A DNA stretch of 64,000 nt, taken from assembly GCA_029204225.1 (NCBI GenBank), contig CM055094.1, positions 30,435,427 to 30,499,426 on the forward strand. Direction: 5' to 3'. The position numbers and the translations under genes are program-made. The notes under the pieces are model-generated. The model made no database searches, had not been told where the DNA came from, and saw only the letters and a program-made list of their open reading frames with translations. Shown piece by piece: positions 1 to 14,939 of the stretch. Each line of letters opens with the position of its first letter. Positions within the stretch are counted from its first letter, which is position 1. The DNA is from Diphasiastrum complanatum. Taxonomy: Eukaryota > Streptophyta > Lycopodiopsida > Lycopodiales > Lycopodiaceae.

Positions 1-447
1 AAATCCCTGTGAGGAAAATATGCCCTTGCTCTGCAAATCTGATGATATCCACTGAAAGGTCCAAGTAAGGTGAGCCAACACCCTCAACAAAGGAGGAGGA
101 CTTTGGAGGAAAATAGCAGACAACAATGAAGATATCCCTGTCCAAACCAATTGCTCCTCCTGTGATACGAAGCCAAATATACCGTGCATGCTCATCACGC
201 CTGACAAACTCAAACATCTGATGAAGGGACTCTCTATATAGACAAGCCACTCCCCCCGAACCATGGCCACTGGTTGATCTAGTCTCAAATCTGTATACTG
301 AATCCCATTTGTATCCCGGGAAGGTGGGTAAACCGCGCACCTGGCTCTCGTGAGTCTCCATGAAAAACAGTAGGTCTCGTCCAGTGATAAAGTCAATCAG
401 ATCACCTGCTGTAGAAGATGAGTGGATGCCATCATAGTTCCATACCC
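1..447 (-). pseudogene. LINE endonuclease domain (EEP/AP type), partial
   Basis: Read on the minus strand, the frame is open from about 447 to the window edge. It begins with an IGVWNYDGI segment, like the WNxRG start of LINE apurinic endonucleases. It then shows DLLFFMETHES, where the E of the ETH motif is the expected metal ligand, and later GHGSGGVACLY and RYIWLRITGG, typical of the endonuclease/exonuclease/phosphatase fold. The protein would nick target DNA during retrotransposition. Its start and the reverse transcriptase that should follow are not in the window. It lies directly downstream of the ORF1-like frame at 618-1814 in the order expected of an L1-type element. The link between them carries stops, so the copy is probably dead. 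Confidence 0.75.
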
Positions 448-617
448 CAATCTGAAGATGGTATGAATGGGGCCCCGGGATGCTCCCAATCCCGGGGGCC
501 TTGAATTCCTAGCTCTGGGAACTGCTAGGGGTGCCAGCAACAAATCGTATATGACCATCTCGATATATAACCCGTCTACCAGTCTCACGAGCCACCTGGA
601 AGGCTTTACGCCTCTCC

Positions 618-1814
618 TCAACCTGGATGTAGCATATATATGGTAGTGCCACGTAACTGGGCTCTACAACGTAAAGCCTCTTTGCGGCTGTCTAGGGATG
701 TGAAGTGAGCGATCAATGTAGCTGCATCTCTGGTGGTCCTCCAAGCTGTATCTAGCCCATCTGTCACATGTCCTAGAGTGGTCTCGAGAAATCTCGTAGC
801 CTCGACAATGGCATCCTGTGTGTCCGGTATGCCACGAACCCTAATGTTATGTGCCTTTTGCTCTCTTAACCGCTCTTCCGAAATGGTGGCTGAGATGACC
901 GAGGAGATGGGAGCGCTAGGCTTGGTGCCTTTCTTCAATACTGTTGCCCATGAGAGGGTTTCTTCTTTATGTCATTCCATCTTATTTTCAAGTTCCCGTA
1001 TCATGGTGGTAGCCGATTCCGCGGCCGCAACTTGTTTAGTATTGAGCGTTTGTTCCAATGAGGCAACTTTGGATTGCAATAGGTTCTTTTCTTTGAGTAA
1101 AGTGACCACTATTCCCTTCAGTTGTGAAAATTCCTGTTTCAAAAGCTGGAAATCCGCTTTCATTTGGTCAGCTTCCCAAGAGGAAAATAGTTCAGCTGAT
1201 TTGGAGGGAGTGTATGGGATAGGTACTGTAGATGGGGGAACTGTGGATTCGTGGGAAATAGGAACAGGAAGGAGGCCGGTCGGAATGGCCAGATTGATAG
1301 GATTGGCGATCAATGAGGATGCAGAAGAGGTGGAAGAAGAAGAAGATGAGAGAGGGGAAGGAAGAGCAGAGGCAAGGGGCGGTGCTGCATCAAGGGGCAC
1401 GTCAACATCGGTTAGCAGCAGATCAACGAGCAACGGTGGGGAGCAGACAGCGAGGGCAGGGGGTGGGAGGCAGCGAGTGCAGGGGGTGGACAGGCAACAA
1501 AGGCAGGGTCTAGACAAGCAGGGGGTGGGTAGGCAACGACGAGTGCAGTGGGTGGACATGCAACAAAGGCAGGGTCTGGACAAGCAGCGGGGGCAGGGGG
1601 TGGACGGACATCGAGGGGGGGGGTGGCTCCAGCGAGGGCAGGGCGTGGCCAGGCAGAGAATGCAGGGGGGGACATGCAGCGAGGGCAGGGTCTGGACCAA
1701 CCGTGAGGGCAGGGGGTGAGCGGACAGCTGGGGGGGGGGGTAGCTACGTGTGGAGCAAGGGGGGGGGTGAGCCACGACGGGGAGCCATAGCTGAGCCACG
1801 AGAGAAAAGTGCAC
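618..1814 (-). pseudogene. LINE ORF1-like protein, broken by an in-frame TGA
   Basis: One minus-strand frame runs through a Pro/Cys-rich repetitive N-terminus (about 1400-1790), a Ser-rich linker, and a coiled coil (LLKQEFSQLKGIVVTLLKEK and following, about 1000-1150). An in-frame TGA at about 972-974 follows. Beyond it the same frame continues into an RRM-like segment with NIRVRGIPDTQDAIVEAT and ALRCRAQLRGTTIYM. That order (coiled coil, then an RNA-binding fold with RxxGIP) is the L1 ORF1 architecture, an RNA chaperone of the retrotransposition particle. No ATG clearly marks the start. The TGA and the stops after TTIYMLHPG show decay. Confidence 0.65.
1430..1740. repeat. G-rich minisatellite inside LINE ORF1
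   Basis: Imperfect direct repeats of roughly 65 bp contain GGCAACAAAGGCAGGGTCT-like cores (near 1493 and 1558), separated by runs of G such as GCAGGGGGTGG. The plus strand has several G runs of 5-9, so it could form quadruplexes. On the minus strand the repeat encodes Cys/Pro-rich peptide repeats. Confidence 0.7.
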
Positions 1815-1917
1815 TTGAATCCAGACAAAAAGGCATTGGATCTACAACAATTCCATGCTCTAATTACTCTTTGACAGTGCTGCCTAACTGACCACGAATT
1901 ACTCATATCATTCTAGC

Positions 1918-1919
<2 letters not shown>

Positions 1920-1991
<72 letters not shown>
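1920..1991. repeat. (GA)n microsatellite
   Basis: About 70 bp of nearly pure GA with one AAAGA interruption. It sits just beyond the 5' side of the minus-strand LINE remnant. Confidence 0.95.
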
Positions 1992-3015
1992 TACGTTGTC
2001 GAGGGTGTCCAACCCTAACTTCTAAGTGACAAGTTGGAAAGGCTTTCATAGTAACTTAAGAACTCATTCACATTAGATCATTGATGAACCAGTAAATGAT
2101 GTGTGAATTGAATATCACTTTCCAACCACTCTTAAAATCTTGAAGAGCCTCATTAGAATTGGGTGTCCTTCCAAAAGGTCAAGACCCTTTCCTGGTTGTC
2201 TAACCTCAACCAAATGACGTTCTAGTGACCAGATGGATTGAATAGAATCACTTTAAGGGTGTACACAAGCCATAGTTGCTTGTTCCAAAATGGAATGCCG
2301 TTTCGTTCTGGAACGAGGCATCAAAAGTAAAACTTTTTGTACGTACGATTTTTTAACTACAAGAAACCTCAAAAATTTCTCTCTACCTTGACTTTCAAGT
2401 CCTGTTGTTTGTGATGCTTTGATCCTGAGATCCTACCTTGATTTTTAAAAACTAGCGGAAATGTGTGTTACGATCCTCAAAAATGGGTGTTAGAGAGGAA
2501 CTAGTGAAATTCAAGTTTAAGGAGGAACTAGTCTTGATCTCAGGAATTAGAAATGCTTTTTCAAACTAAGAAGGATTTTCTTGCACTTAAGGAGGGTTTT
2601 GCAAAAGGTAGTTTTCAACCTGCCCTAATGAGATTTCAGAAGCACATGCTCAGGTATTTTTTTAGGTTTTAAGGTAGTTTTATAAAACTATCAAACACGT
2701 TTTGGACAAGTACATTCCAAAACATACAATATGTTTTGAACCATTTTGGTCGGAATGGGTTATAGGGACATGAACTGATATTAAGGCCTTGGGTACCAAG
2801 GTCCATAGTACAATGGTATAGGTGGCATTGCACTAATAATAGGAAAAAGGAAGAAAATCAGTCACTGTCACAACTTAAGAAATTAGAAATGATTTTCCAA
2901 GAAAGGATACTTGGAAGTTTGAAGATCCAATTTGCTATTTAACAAGGTATTTTTAGCAATCATTTCTATTTGTCTTCGTTGTTATTTTTCTCTTATATGT
3001 CCATTATATGGTTGT
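1992..3015. other. No recognisable feature
   Basis: AT-rich sequence with no long reading frame and no repeat that I can assign. The N-terminal exons of the downstream TAF1C-like gene could be here or beyond the window edge; I found no convincing candidate. Confidence 0.5.
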
Positions 3016-3545
3016 TTAATTTCTTAATTTCTTGGAATCTATCTTCTTACCGCAACGAGAGGTCATCAATGTCATCCTCACCCTGTCCATACTGAAGGAG
3101 GTCTGACATGGTCCTCTAGCGAACACGGCGGGTCCAATCTGCATCATCATCAACATGAACATCTGCAGGGGCTTGTGAATCTTGCACACCATCAATCCCT
3201 CACACTGTGGCACAAGCATCTCCACCCTCTGCTGCATCCACTGTCTCTCTCTCATGCTGTATATCCTCTGGTAGTGGTTCAGGTCGATACACATCCTCCT
3301 CTGGTAGATTTGGCTCATACTTGGGTATGGTGGAACCACTGGGATCATCAACGCCTAGTAAACAATCCGAGGGCAACACCTCCAGAGGGTCCACAATAGA
3401 TGCAAGTCTGTCACTCAACCTTGCATTGGTGTTGCAAAAAACCAGCCGTGTCATTTGTGCAATAGAAAGGCAATTACGCCTTTTCGTGTGGATCAATGAA
3501 AATGTGCTCCAGTTGCGCTCACATACACTGGAGGAACAATCCTAT
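3016..3545 (-). pseudogene. hAT-family transposase C-terminal fragment
   Basis: Minus-strand translation from about 3545 gives SSSVCERNWSTFSLIHTKRR, then LVFCNTNARLSDR. This is the hAT C-terminal dimerisation signature (S-ERNWS, H-KKRNRL, LV-V--NLRL). A tail of about 130 residues follows with an acidic stretch (DVYRPEPLPEDIQHERE) and a stop near 3200. The catalytic core upstream is absent, so this is a relic. It lies within or just upstream of the TAF1C-like gene on the opposite strand. Confidence 0.75.
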
Positions 3546-3837
3546 TGACAATCATAAAATTCAAAAAAGCGCATTAGTTAATTTCATCCATTTAACACCC
3601 ATCTTTAGTCTCATAGAATTTGGTGGGTAAAGAATTTTTAAAAATTTGATTCAAAATTGCAAATGGATTTGGAGGCCTTTGAATTGTGAGTCGCTGTTAC
3701 TGTGGCTTCTGTACTTTACAACAATGGAAATAATAATTTATTTAGTTTTTATAGTTTTGTGACTTTTGTCTTCCGTTGTGAAAGTGATGAAACAGACACA
3801 CGAGTCGACTTACACTGTGTTTTTCTTTCACAAACAG

Positions 3838-6475
3838 GGGGACCATACATCCTTCAAGTCAACTTGGGCAACAAAATTTCAAAATTCTACATCACATGTA
3901 AGCTGTATAATGTGGTTTCTTGGTTGCTTAATCACCTGTCAATGTCTTGAAAATTCTGGTCATTGAAGGCCTTGGAAATGATCAGTTGAAGTTTTATACT
4001 TGTCATTTTTCATTCTCAATGTGGCTGGTTCCTTGCAATTTCTACTTGAAAAATGACATTACAAGCCTCTTACATTTTTTGTTTTGTGTGATGAACGTGC
4101 ATGTTTTGCTGCCAGGTCACATGGAATCCCCATTTGCAAGGTGAATTTGCTGTGGCTTTGGAAAGTGGAGAAGTACAGTTATTTGACATCCAATCACATG
4201 GAAAGAATTGTGGACGTTTCACAGCAGGATCAGTGTTAAAGAATCATACTGCATCTCATTATCAGTTGGAAGATCACATGGATTCTAATGTTGGTACCAA
4301 GACTAGACAGTTTGATTCTCTCGAAGGAGACTGGTGGCGCTGTGAATATGCATGGCACCCAAGGACTCTAATTCTAGCCGGTGCTCAAGAAATAACAATG
4401 CTTGACCTCAGGATCAAGGCTGGCAGCTCAGAAACCCAAAGTTCTTACCAGTGCAATTTGGCTAACTTGAACGATATGAGATGCAAGTCAAATTTTTGTT
4501 ATCAGACACAACCTGGAAAGGATTATTTTGTAGCTCTTGCTCGGGCAGATTATGATGACATGTTTCAATTTGCTGCAGCCTCTAAGAAGCATTTGTTTCT
4601 CTTTGATGCTCGACAACCTGGCTGCCCAGTTCTTCAGGTTTTCCCAGACCTTATCATTTGTTGAACATTCATGATCTGGTCTTATTTGAAACAAAATCCT
4701 TCTCTGGGCGATGCATAAATATGTATATTTGTCGCCAATTTCATTGTGATATTAGGGCCATTCTTCAGAGCACTCAATCATTCTTTGGCTAGTTAACGAA
4801 ATTGTTTGTTGTACATCCTATCACAATGGCTGGTAGTCACAATAAAAACAGTAAAATATTGTGAGCAGAATCTTATGAAATCATTCTTTTATGGACTTCA
4901 TAGTGTTAATTTAAGGGAAAACTGAAACAATCTGGGTTGATTTAGATCTGATAATGAATTCTATGTTCGTTAGTATGCCAGTGATACTGGTGCTTTGTTA
5001 TGGTCTGCAGTGGGAACACACAATGAGGCACGATCCTCCTGGGCTCTTGTTAATGTGCCCTCTCTCCGACTTACGCCATAGTGTGGGACCCAAATACAGC
5101 GAAGCTTCTAGTGCAGGTAATTTAACTGTTTAGCAGATGTTGCATCCTAAATAACTATGCAAAGGAATAGTCAGGATATAAGGGGCATGCCATAGATAGG
5201 GTTTTCTGTCATGATTTTATAGGAGCTTTTCTTTATTACACCTAGCAATCTTTCAAGAAAAGTAGTCTAATATATAAGCTCAAGTTTGAGTTCTTCATAA
5301 AATTTGTCGTTAGCATGGACTCGTAGCATTTGAAGTCATCGAACCTTCAATATTAGAGGAGTGCTGTGAGAAATGACAGCTTGGGTTTTGGATGTGCTGA
5401 TTTCCACACCAGCACCCATCATCAGTGTGAGATTGATTGCTACCAGTCATTTTTCATAGCAAGAACCAGAATGATAGGTGTTAAAGCTTTTCATCTTGGT
5501 ACATCCCATTGACAAATATAGAAAAAAATAGACCTGAGGCCAAGTCGTGCAGTTTGAACACTCCTCTTTCATACCTTCGGCACACTTCCCTAGTCCAGGA
5601 ATCTTTAGTACATAGCGGTTTCGCTGTATCGGCTGGAGATGGGTAGCTCACAAGAAATGTCTTCGCCTAAAACTTGTACAATGTGCAGAATGCAATACGA
5701 GTCTTGTGCACATGGGAAGCTTTAAGTTATGATACGATTGAATATCTACGTAAAGATAATCCTTAAGCTGTATTTTTCGCATTAAAAGTTTGAGCTGTTT
5801 GTGATGCTAGTAGTAGAACGCAGGGATGTATAAAGCATAAAGCGGCGACTATAGAAGAACTACGTATTTGTGTAGAGTTTGACCTTGGTAGGCTCGTACG
5901 ACATGGATTTGCCCGAGCTATAAGGTGCTTGGACTCCTAACAGTTTCATGGGAAGGCCATGGGGCTAGTATGGCACGGATCTGCCTTAGTATCTAGCACT
6001 GAAGCAAGGGTCAAGTCTCTTTGTATTCTATGTATTATAAGATGTTTCTTATGCGTATTATGCTAATGTGAACTTAATACATTCGGTTTGCCCGTATACT
6101 GATCTGTTGGGCATTCGCCCTGATACAGTTCTGTTGTAGGGCAGAATGTATTGCTATTAATAGAATTCATGACAAGGGAGGATTGGATGTATAATATATA
6201 TTGCAGTCAAGCTGATAAGGTAGTGAATCTTGTTTCAGACATGGATAACAACTGATGCTCAGCTATGACACCTGTCTTCCTCACGTAACTAACTTTTGCA
6301 GTTTGTTTTGTGGGATGGTGGCAGGTAACAGCTGGGTGTCCTAAAACTTGCTTCGCTTTATGATACTCTGTACTGTAAGACTTTATACAACTTTGTTATT
6401 ACCTATTATGCTATAAATTGAAGGGTTCAAAGGGTTTGGTCTTGACTTGTCAAGAGGGACTATGTGAAATCTTGT

Positions 6476-6535
<60 letters not shown>

Positions 6536-9500
6536 TGTGCATGCTTCATGCAGTACCAAAGCTTTTTCTTTTCTGTGGCCAACAATAATTATGGTATAAA
6601 TTCTCCTCATCAAATTTGCAGTAAAAAACGTCCGACTTGTTGTACTCATTTTTGTGGTACTGAATTGTTTTAAGTTTTGATTGGAACATCAATTCTTTTA
6701 ATGGTACATAGTCAGTGCGTACGGTTTGATGTTCCGTATACTTGTTCCCGTCAATACACAACAATGAGGTAGATACACACACATCCTGTATCTCATAGTT
6801 CCATAGCATACATACAGAATTTGGGAAAATTTCCACGTTGATGTAAACGTAATGTTATGTTTTTATCGTAAAAGAATAATTCAAGTATTATTCAAATTTA
6901 GCAGGTTAAAGTAGCAGCTCTATGTATAACATTGTACGTCAGTGCTCTTAATTTTCCTATTGAAAACTATTTGCAAAAGTAACAACCTAAGCTGCCCTAT
7001 TTCAGGTAGGGCCATCTTGGCAGCTTGTTTCCAATCTGGTGATCTTCGCACATTCTGTTATGGCCCTCAACATATAGCAGTTACACAGGAGTTTGCAGTG
7101 AACATAAATGCCAGGAGAGAAAAGTTATATGCATCATCATTTTGTGATGATTTATGTGCTTGGGAGCTTCCATCAAAAATGTTTGCAGCCAAAGCAAATC
7201 CTGATTGTTGGAAAGATCACTTGAGCTCATCAGCAGGCCTCTTTGGGTTTGGGAGAAGAGATCCCAAATGTGGTGGTGCACCACTATCGAATGAAAATCG
7301 AAGCTTTGAGAATATTGCTGGACTTGTCCTAGTTCCTAATAGTGCACAACAATGGAATGGCAAACGAGGTGTTTCAGACAGTAGTGAGATTTATGAAGGC
7401 TTTGAGTTATTGCAACTTACTGGAATGGGTGACATTCTTGCTCAGAATTTCATAGCTTCCAAATCATTATCAAGGAAAGGAAATTCAATGTTCAAGAATT
7501 CGAAGTTGTCTTCTGTTGATTTATCTAGTAAGTTCATGAACTCGGTCTTGCTTATGGTGGGCTGTCTTTGTTTTGCATATTCTTAGTTTGACAATCTGGT
7601 AAACTTGATGTCTATCTTGAGTTTGCAAAGCAAAATGCTCATATTTGGTTGGCTGTTTTTCTTGTTCTTATTTTGAAAGTCATGTTTTCTTTCACATTTT
7701 TTTGATTTTCCAGAGAAAGATCCTTTCATTGGGCGAAGATTCAAGTCTGAAGAGCTGTTTTCTTTGTTCAGCTGTATCCTCTTTAAAGTTTTGAGAAAAA
7801 TAGCCAGGCAGTGTTCTTGCTTTTAACATTATTACGTATAAAAGGGAAAAAATGATTCCAAATCATTATTTTTTTCCGTCTGTACGAAATGTGTGCCCTT
7901 CTGTACATGGAAAGTAGAAAATGTGTGGACAGCTATCAATGTGAGTCAGCAAAATTTTTAAAATGTCCTCTATGCATCTGAAGGAAGTTCCTTGATTTTG
8001 GAGCCCATTTTCTATTCAGACATCCGTACTGGACATGTTCCATTAGCATATAAGAGAACCAAAGAATGTTCTACTGTTGGCCCAGAACATGAATCCCCCG
8101 ACCAAGGTATTTGCAATGACAAAATTGCTGGAGAACAACAGAGTAGAGTGGGAAAGCGCAAGAGGTCAGATGAACATCAGCATTTTGGCTATGAAGAAAA
8201 TGAAGGTGAAGAAAGCTGTTCCCATAAGCTTCTGGGCAGCAATTTTTGTGATGAAACAAAGGTGTTGGCTCCAATTTCACATTCAAAGAGCTTTAGAGCC
8301 AATGGAGTTTTCAATCAGGCCTCTGTTGAAGAAGTGCTAAAGCAGACACTCTCTCCATTGAGCTTGTATCCTTTTTAAATAGGTGGCGCCTTTTGTCCAC
8401 TGGCTATGTTTTCTAGTTAGCTTTTGAGCAGTCTGAGTTGATGAAAAGTAAGTTTTCCTTTTTTTTTCGATGAGGAAGTATGGACATTATTTGATTGGCT
8501 GTGCTGTGCTCTTTAGTGCCCGTGACTGAGTCTGCCCTTCACCTGCAGACAAGTGATAGACACGTTGGCTGTTCTACAAATGTATGAATGCTAATGGGGC
8601 TCACATATGTTTGTGCATGTGAACTGCACCTACTCTAGGGAGGTGATGACGCGAATAGGAATGTTACAGCATTTGGTTCATGCTATGCACGATGAAGTTG
8701 ATGGTTTATTTTTGTAGTTAAACTCCATAAGGTTGAAGGTTACATGTTTCCTTTGTTCTGTCGGTTATCATACTAGGCACAACATCGATATACTTTTGTA
8801 AACTAGTAGGAATATAGATGGAGTAGCTTTGGTTATTTAGAATGACGAGTGTGTATTCTCAAATTCAAGTTTTCATTGATGAATTGTTTAAGATACGAAG
8901 TTGCAATTAAAGCACTCTGGATGACAGTACCTTCCGATCTTGTTCATTCAGTTGTCTGGCGTTCATCAACAAAGTCTAATCTTGTAGAAGAATACCGTAA
9001 GCTGACTGAAGCACTGGGAAATGAACTTGCTGTGCCAGTAGTGGAAAAGCAAACCTGCCAATATGGGCTACCTAGTACATCAAGACTGACGGATGTGGCA
9101 CCAATTCCTCTCCCCTTCCTTCTTACAGTCACTAATGCTTTGCAAATAGAACTAAGTAATATAAATGTTAGCCCAGCTGGAATATGGGCTCAATCAAGTA
9201 ATAGAAATGGCCACGAGCATCTCATTGATTGCTGCAACCAGGTTCACAAAGTCCTTGACCTCTTTAAGCACGTGGAAGAAACTGAAAGTCCTCATGAAGT
9301 GGTCTCACTCGATGATCCTTGTGAACCTTGGAAAACTTCTGTGGAGGATGTACAAAGACATGAATCTGAGGCTTTAATCTTTCAGTTACCCAACATGTCG
9401 AAGTTACACTCAGGTATTTCTAGTTTGAGTTGATATTTATTGAATCATTTGATATAAGATGGCACCGGTATTGATACTACAAAATTATGCCATTCTGATC

Positions 9501-9938
9501 ATGTGATGAAAAATGGCTATCACCTTCTGCAGATTGCATACCAGACAGTGGAGAAAGTGTTAATGCTGGAGTGGACAGGTTTTGCAATTTTTTTGGTAGA
9601 GGAGCTTCCGACGACACAACTGAAATTTCAAAGACTGATCCATCGCTATGTCCATTTGAGATGCGTTTTACAAATTCAGGTTACATCACTTTTATTCCAG
9701 TACATTGTAAATAAATAGCTGTATCCAGTTTTCTAATTGTCCATGGAAATAGCTGGCTGTATTAATATGCGAGGGTATGGATTTTGCCAATAAAGCAGGG
9801 GAAGAACTGCAAGCAGAGGAGGTGGATTCAATCGTGAGCTTGAAGAGTGATTTTGAACACTGGCAGCAGTCATTTACTCCATATAAGAATTACTGTACCT
9901 CAAATATTTACAAATGGCCTAACATGCGGGAGCAATGA
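3838..9938 (+). CDS. TAF1C: TAF1C-like RNA polymerase I initiation factor subunit (5' end not found)
   Basis: Proposed exons: 3838-3897 (less sure), 4116-4637, 5011-5116, 7006-7527, 7714-7773, 8020-8365, 8893-9413, 9533-9679 and 9799-9938 (TGA). They total 2424 nt and phases match at every junction. The product is the plant TAF1C/SL1-subunit type: HVTWNPHLQGEFAVALESGE, then a beta-propeller-like part (WRCEYAWHPRTLILAG, HLFLFDARQPG, WEHTMRHDPPGLLLMCPLSD). A C-terminal part follows with ALWMTVPSDLV, CPFEMRF and a final helix LKSDFEHWQQSF. Such proteins help recruit RNA polymerase I to rDNA promoters in the nucleolus. The N-terminus is missing. Intron 5117-7005 holds a (CT)n array. Two introns look U12-type. 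Homology is from family memory, not a search. Confidence 0.75.
6479..6530. repeat. (CT)n microsatellite in TAF1C-like intron
   Basis: About 50 bp of pure CT within the 1.9-kb intron 5117-7005. The rest of that intron shows nothing else that I can assign. Confidence 0.95.
7774..8019 (+). other. Probable U12-type intron in the TAF1C-like gene
   Basis: The donor reads GTATCCTCTTT, one change from the minor-spliceosome consensus GTATCCTTT. A perfect U12 branch-site match (TTCCTTGAT) lies at 7988-7996, 24 nt before the acceptor AG at 8018-8019. The nearer AG at 8002-8003 would lead to a stop within about 17 codons, while 8019 keeps the frame. The branch-to-AG distance is a little long for the class. 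Confidence 0.65.
8366..8892 (+). other. Probable U12-type intron in the TAF1C-like gene
   Basis: The donor is a perfect GTATCCTTTTT. A near-consensus branch site TTCATTGAT lies at 8872-8880, with its A 13 nt before the last base of the acceptor AG at 8891-8892, the usual U12 spacing. There is no polypyrimidine tract. Phases on both sides agree (TT + A gives Leu). Confidence 0.75.
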
Positions 9939-10147
9939 TGACGACAAGGTTTTGTATAGCTGATTTACATGGGATCCCCGAAGAATCACCTATTTGTGCT
10001 TCTTCTATTTTCATGCTGTCCCAAGCCTCTTGCCTTCTTCTTCAAGTCCTCTATTCAATCAAAATCTGTATTTTATAAAGCTTGTACTCATTGGCAGTCC
10101 AAGCATGTACCATCAACATCTTGTATTAATTTTACCGATAGACTGTT

Positions 10148-10153
10148 AATAAA
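10148..10153 (+). promoter_or_regulatory. Candidate poly(A) signal for the TAF1C-like gene
   Basis: AATAAA lies 210 bp past the TGA at 9938, on the coding strand, in an AT-rich context. Confidence 0.4.
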
Positions 10154-10198
10154 GGTAAAGACTTTGCATTTGAATCTAGTTGACGTTTAATTTTCTGG

Positions 10199-10875
10199 AT
10201 TTCTCAACATATTTTTGCATCATTGAGTATCAAATTCTATAAAGCGACACAAATGACTGCAGACATGTGCCATATAAAATGGGCAATGGAAGGTGATTCA
10301 TGAAATTATTCTGTTAACCCTTTTCCTCCAATGATTCTAAAGGTGATGGGAGCTGAGGAATGAAACATGAGTGGGCTTGGGGAAGAGAAAAGCTTCTCAT
10401 TGTGCTCACTCGGAAGGCTTTAAATGGTGAAAGAAATAGCATACCTCTGAAAGGATAGGAAAACAAGAGACCATTCTAGATGGAAACTATTCCATGCCCT
10501 TGAGAACTGAGCTCAAACAAAGAGATTTTCAATTTGCTATCCTCTTGCTATTTCATTCAAATGTTAAATTAGCCATACCTTTTCTTCCTTCGAAGGAAAG
10601 AGTTACCATATTCATTTAATTTATAATTTGTTGGAGAGAATCATGACAAACTTTTGTTTGCAATTGTTTAACAAATGGCTACAGGCCATCCTTCCATTTA
10701 AACTGCGGGTACTCATGTATGCTTGGAAGCAACCACCAGGTTAACAGGAAACATTTTATTCCAGAGACACACTAGAGATGGGTTCAGTCAATGTCTGAAG
10801 TAATCATGATTTTAGAACCCTTGATGGTGGATATTATATATCATGATATAACATTAGTGCTCTGGTGCATTTGAG
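10199..10875. other. No recognisable feature
   Basis: Between the TAF1C-like 3' end and the hAT MITE I see only short open frames and no motif. Confidence 0.5.
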
Positions 10876-10883
10876 TATTGGAA

Positions 10884-11309
10884 GCATAGAATTTGAGAAC
10901 CGTGTACGGTTGGTTCACTACGGTTCTCAGAACCGTACAGTGAACAGTACGTTTCACAGAAAATTTAAGGGGGAACCGTGGTGAACCCTATAATTAATTA
11001 ATTAATCAATTTTTTAGTTTCTCACCCCCAAAAACAGCCCAAAAATATGTAAAAAAAAGGTCAAAAAAATCTTGAAATCTGTGTAATGCCAAAAATCTGT
11101 GAAATCTGTGAAATCATTTCTGAAATCTGAGGACCATTTTTGAAATCTGTGAAATGAGGACCAAAAATGCCTTGGGAGGGTTTTGGGGGGCATTTGGTAA
11201 TTAATTAATTAATTAATAAATAGAGGAACCGTACCATGGTTCGTGAACCGTGGTACGGTTCACCCCACGGTTCCCAGGGTCCACGGTTCTGAGAACCATG
11301 GGTTCTATG
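10884..11309. mobile_element. Non-autonomous hAT-like MITE, 426 bp
   Basis: The ends are CATAGAA at 10884-10890 and its reverse complement TTCTATG at 11303-11309. They are flanked by a perfect 8-bp direct repeat, ATTGGAAG, at 10876-10883 and 11310-11317, the hAT target-site size. Both subterminal regions carry many ACGGTT/AACCGT copies in both orientations, as hAT transposase-binding repeats do. TTAATTAATTAA blocks lie inside on each side. There is no coding capacity. Confidence 0.85.
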
Positions 11310-11317
11310 ATTGGAAG

Positions 11318-13029
<1,712 letters not shown>

Positions 13030-13694
13030 CTCTACAATGGCTTGAATTTTTGTTGCATGCTTTGATTTCAACAATAGGTTTTCATCTTTTAGAGACTATG
13101 GCAATTCAATGTCAACTATGAGCTTTGGCCTCTCACCTTGATACAAGAACTAAATTTAACTAGTTCTTGTAGTAATAGGTTTGTTGAGAGAGAGAGAGAG
13201 TAGAAGAAATGTTGGATAACTTGGCACAAAAATCTCCTTTGAGAGGAGAAACTTAAATGAAGATGTTAGCTACTACAATATGTCGTCTTTTGTAATGAAA
13301 TGGATTACTCACAAGTAATTTGTCATCGTACTTTGTGAACTTATTGATCAAAGATTTTCCTCGAGTTATTGACTTCAAAATAGAATGATGAAAAAAAAGT
13401 GGAATTCAAAAATAGCTCATAGGTTTCGATATTCTTCCTTCAATATACTCTACAACCCTAAATTGATTGAACATAAGATGATGCATATCATTCAAGAAGA
13501 TTTGAGAAAATGACACATTTTTACATGAAACTTGTCTACTTTGCTTGAACCTTAGAAGACCTTTACTTATGAAGGAAATGACATGGCCTCACTTGATTGA
13601 GATGTTCACCAACTTGATTTGGAAGACATGTGGGTGGAGTATTTGTTGGCTTTTAGAAATATGAGATGCCTAGTCCAAACGTTGTAGAGAAAGA

Positions 13695-13768
13695 CACATT
13701 TTCCCACTCTAGTTTGAAATGTGCACAAGATCACATTTTCCCACTCTAGTTTGAAATGTGCACAAGAT
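13695..13768. repeat. Perfect 2 x 37-bp tandem duplication
   Basis: Positions 13695-13731 and 13732-13768 are identical. Each begins CACATTTTCCCACTCTAG and ends GTGCACAAGAT. Confidence 0.95.
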
Positions 13769-13928
13769 GGTGACTTTTATTAAGTTTTAATCTACTTCTA
13801 CTTCATGCCTTTGAGATAAACTAATTAGTGAAGATTGCATGTTCATGAAGCAAGATCATTCCCAACGAGAATAAGACACAAATCACACACAAAAATTGAC
13901 ATAACGTTAAATCATTGGTTTCGATGTA

Positions 13929-14939
<1,011 letters not shown>

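Noticed and set aside
3702-3966. Plus frames before the TAF1C-like exons as coding in full
   Set aside because: Only 3838-3897 has matching splice sites and phase; the rest looks intronic.
13142-13171. Palindrome ACAAGAACTA...TAGTTCTTGT
   Set aside because: A short isolated inverted repeat with no second copy or element structure; likely chance in AT-rich DNA.
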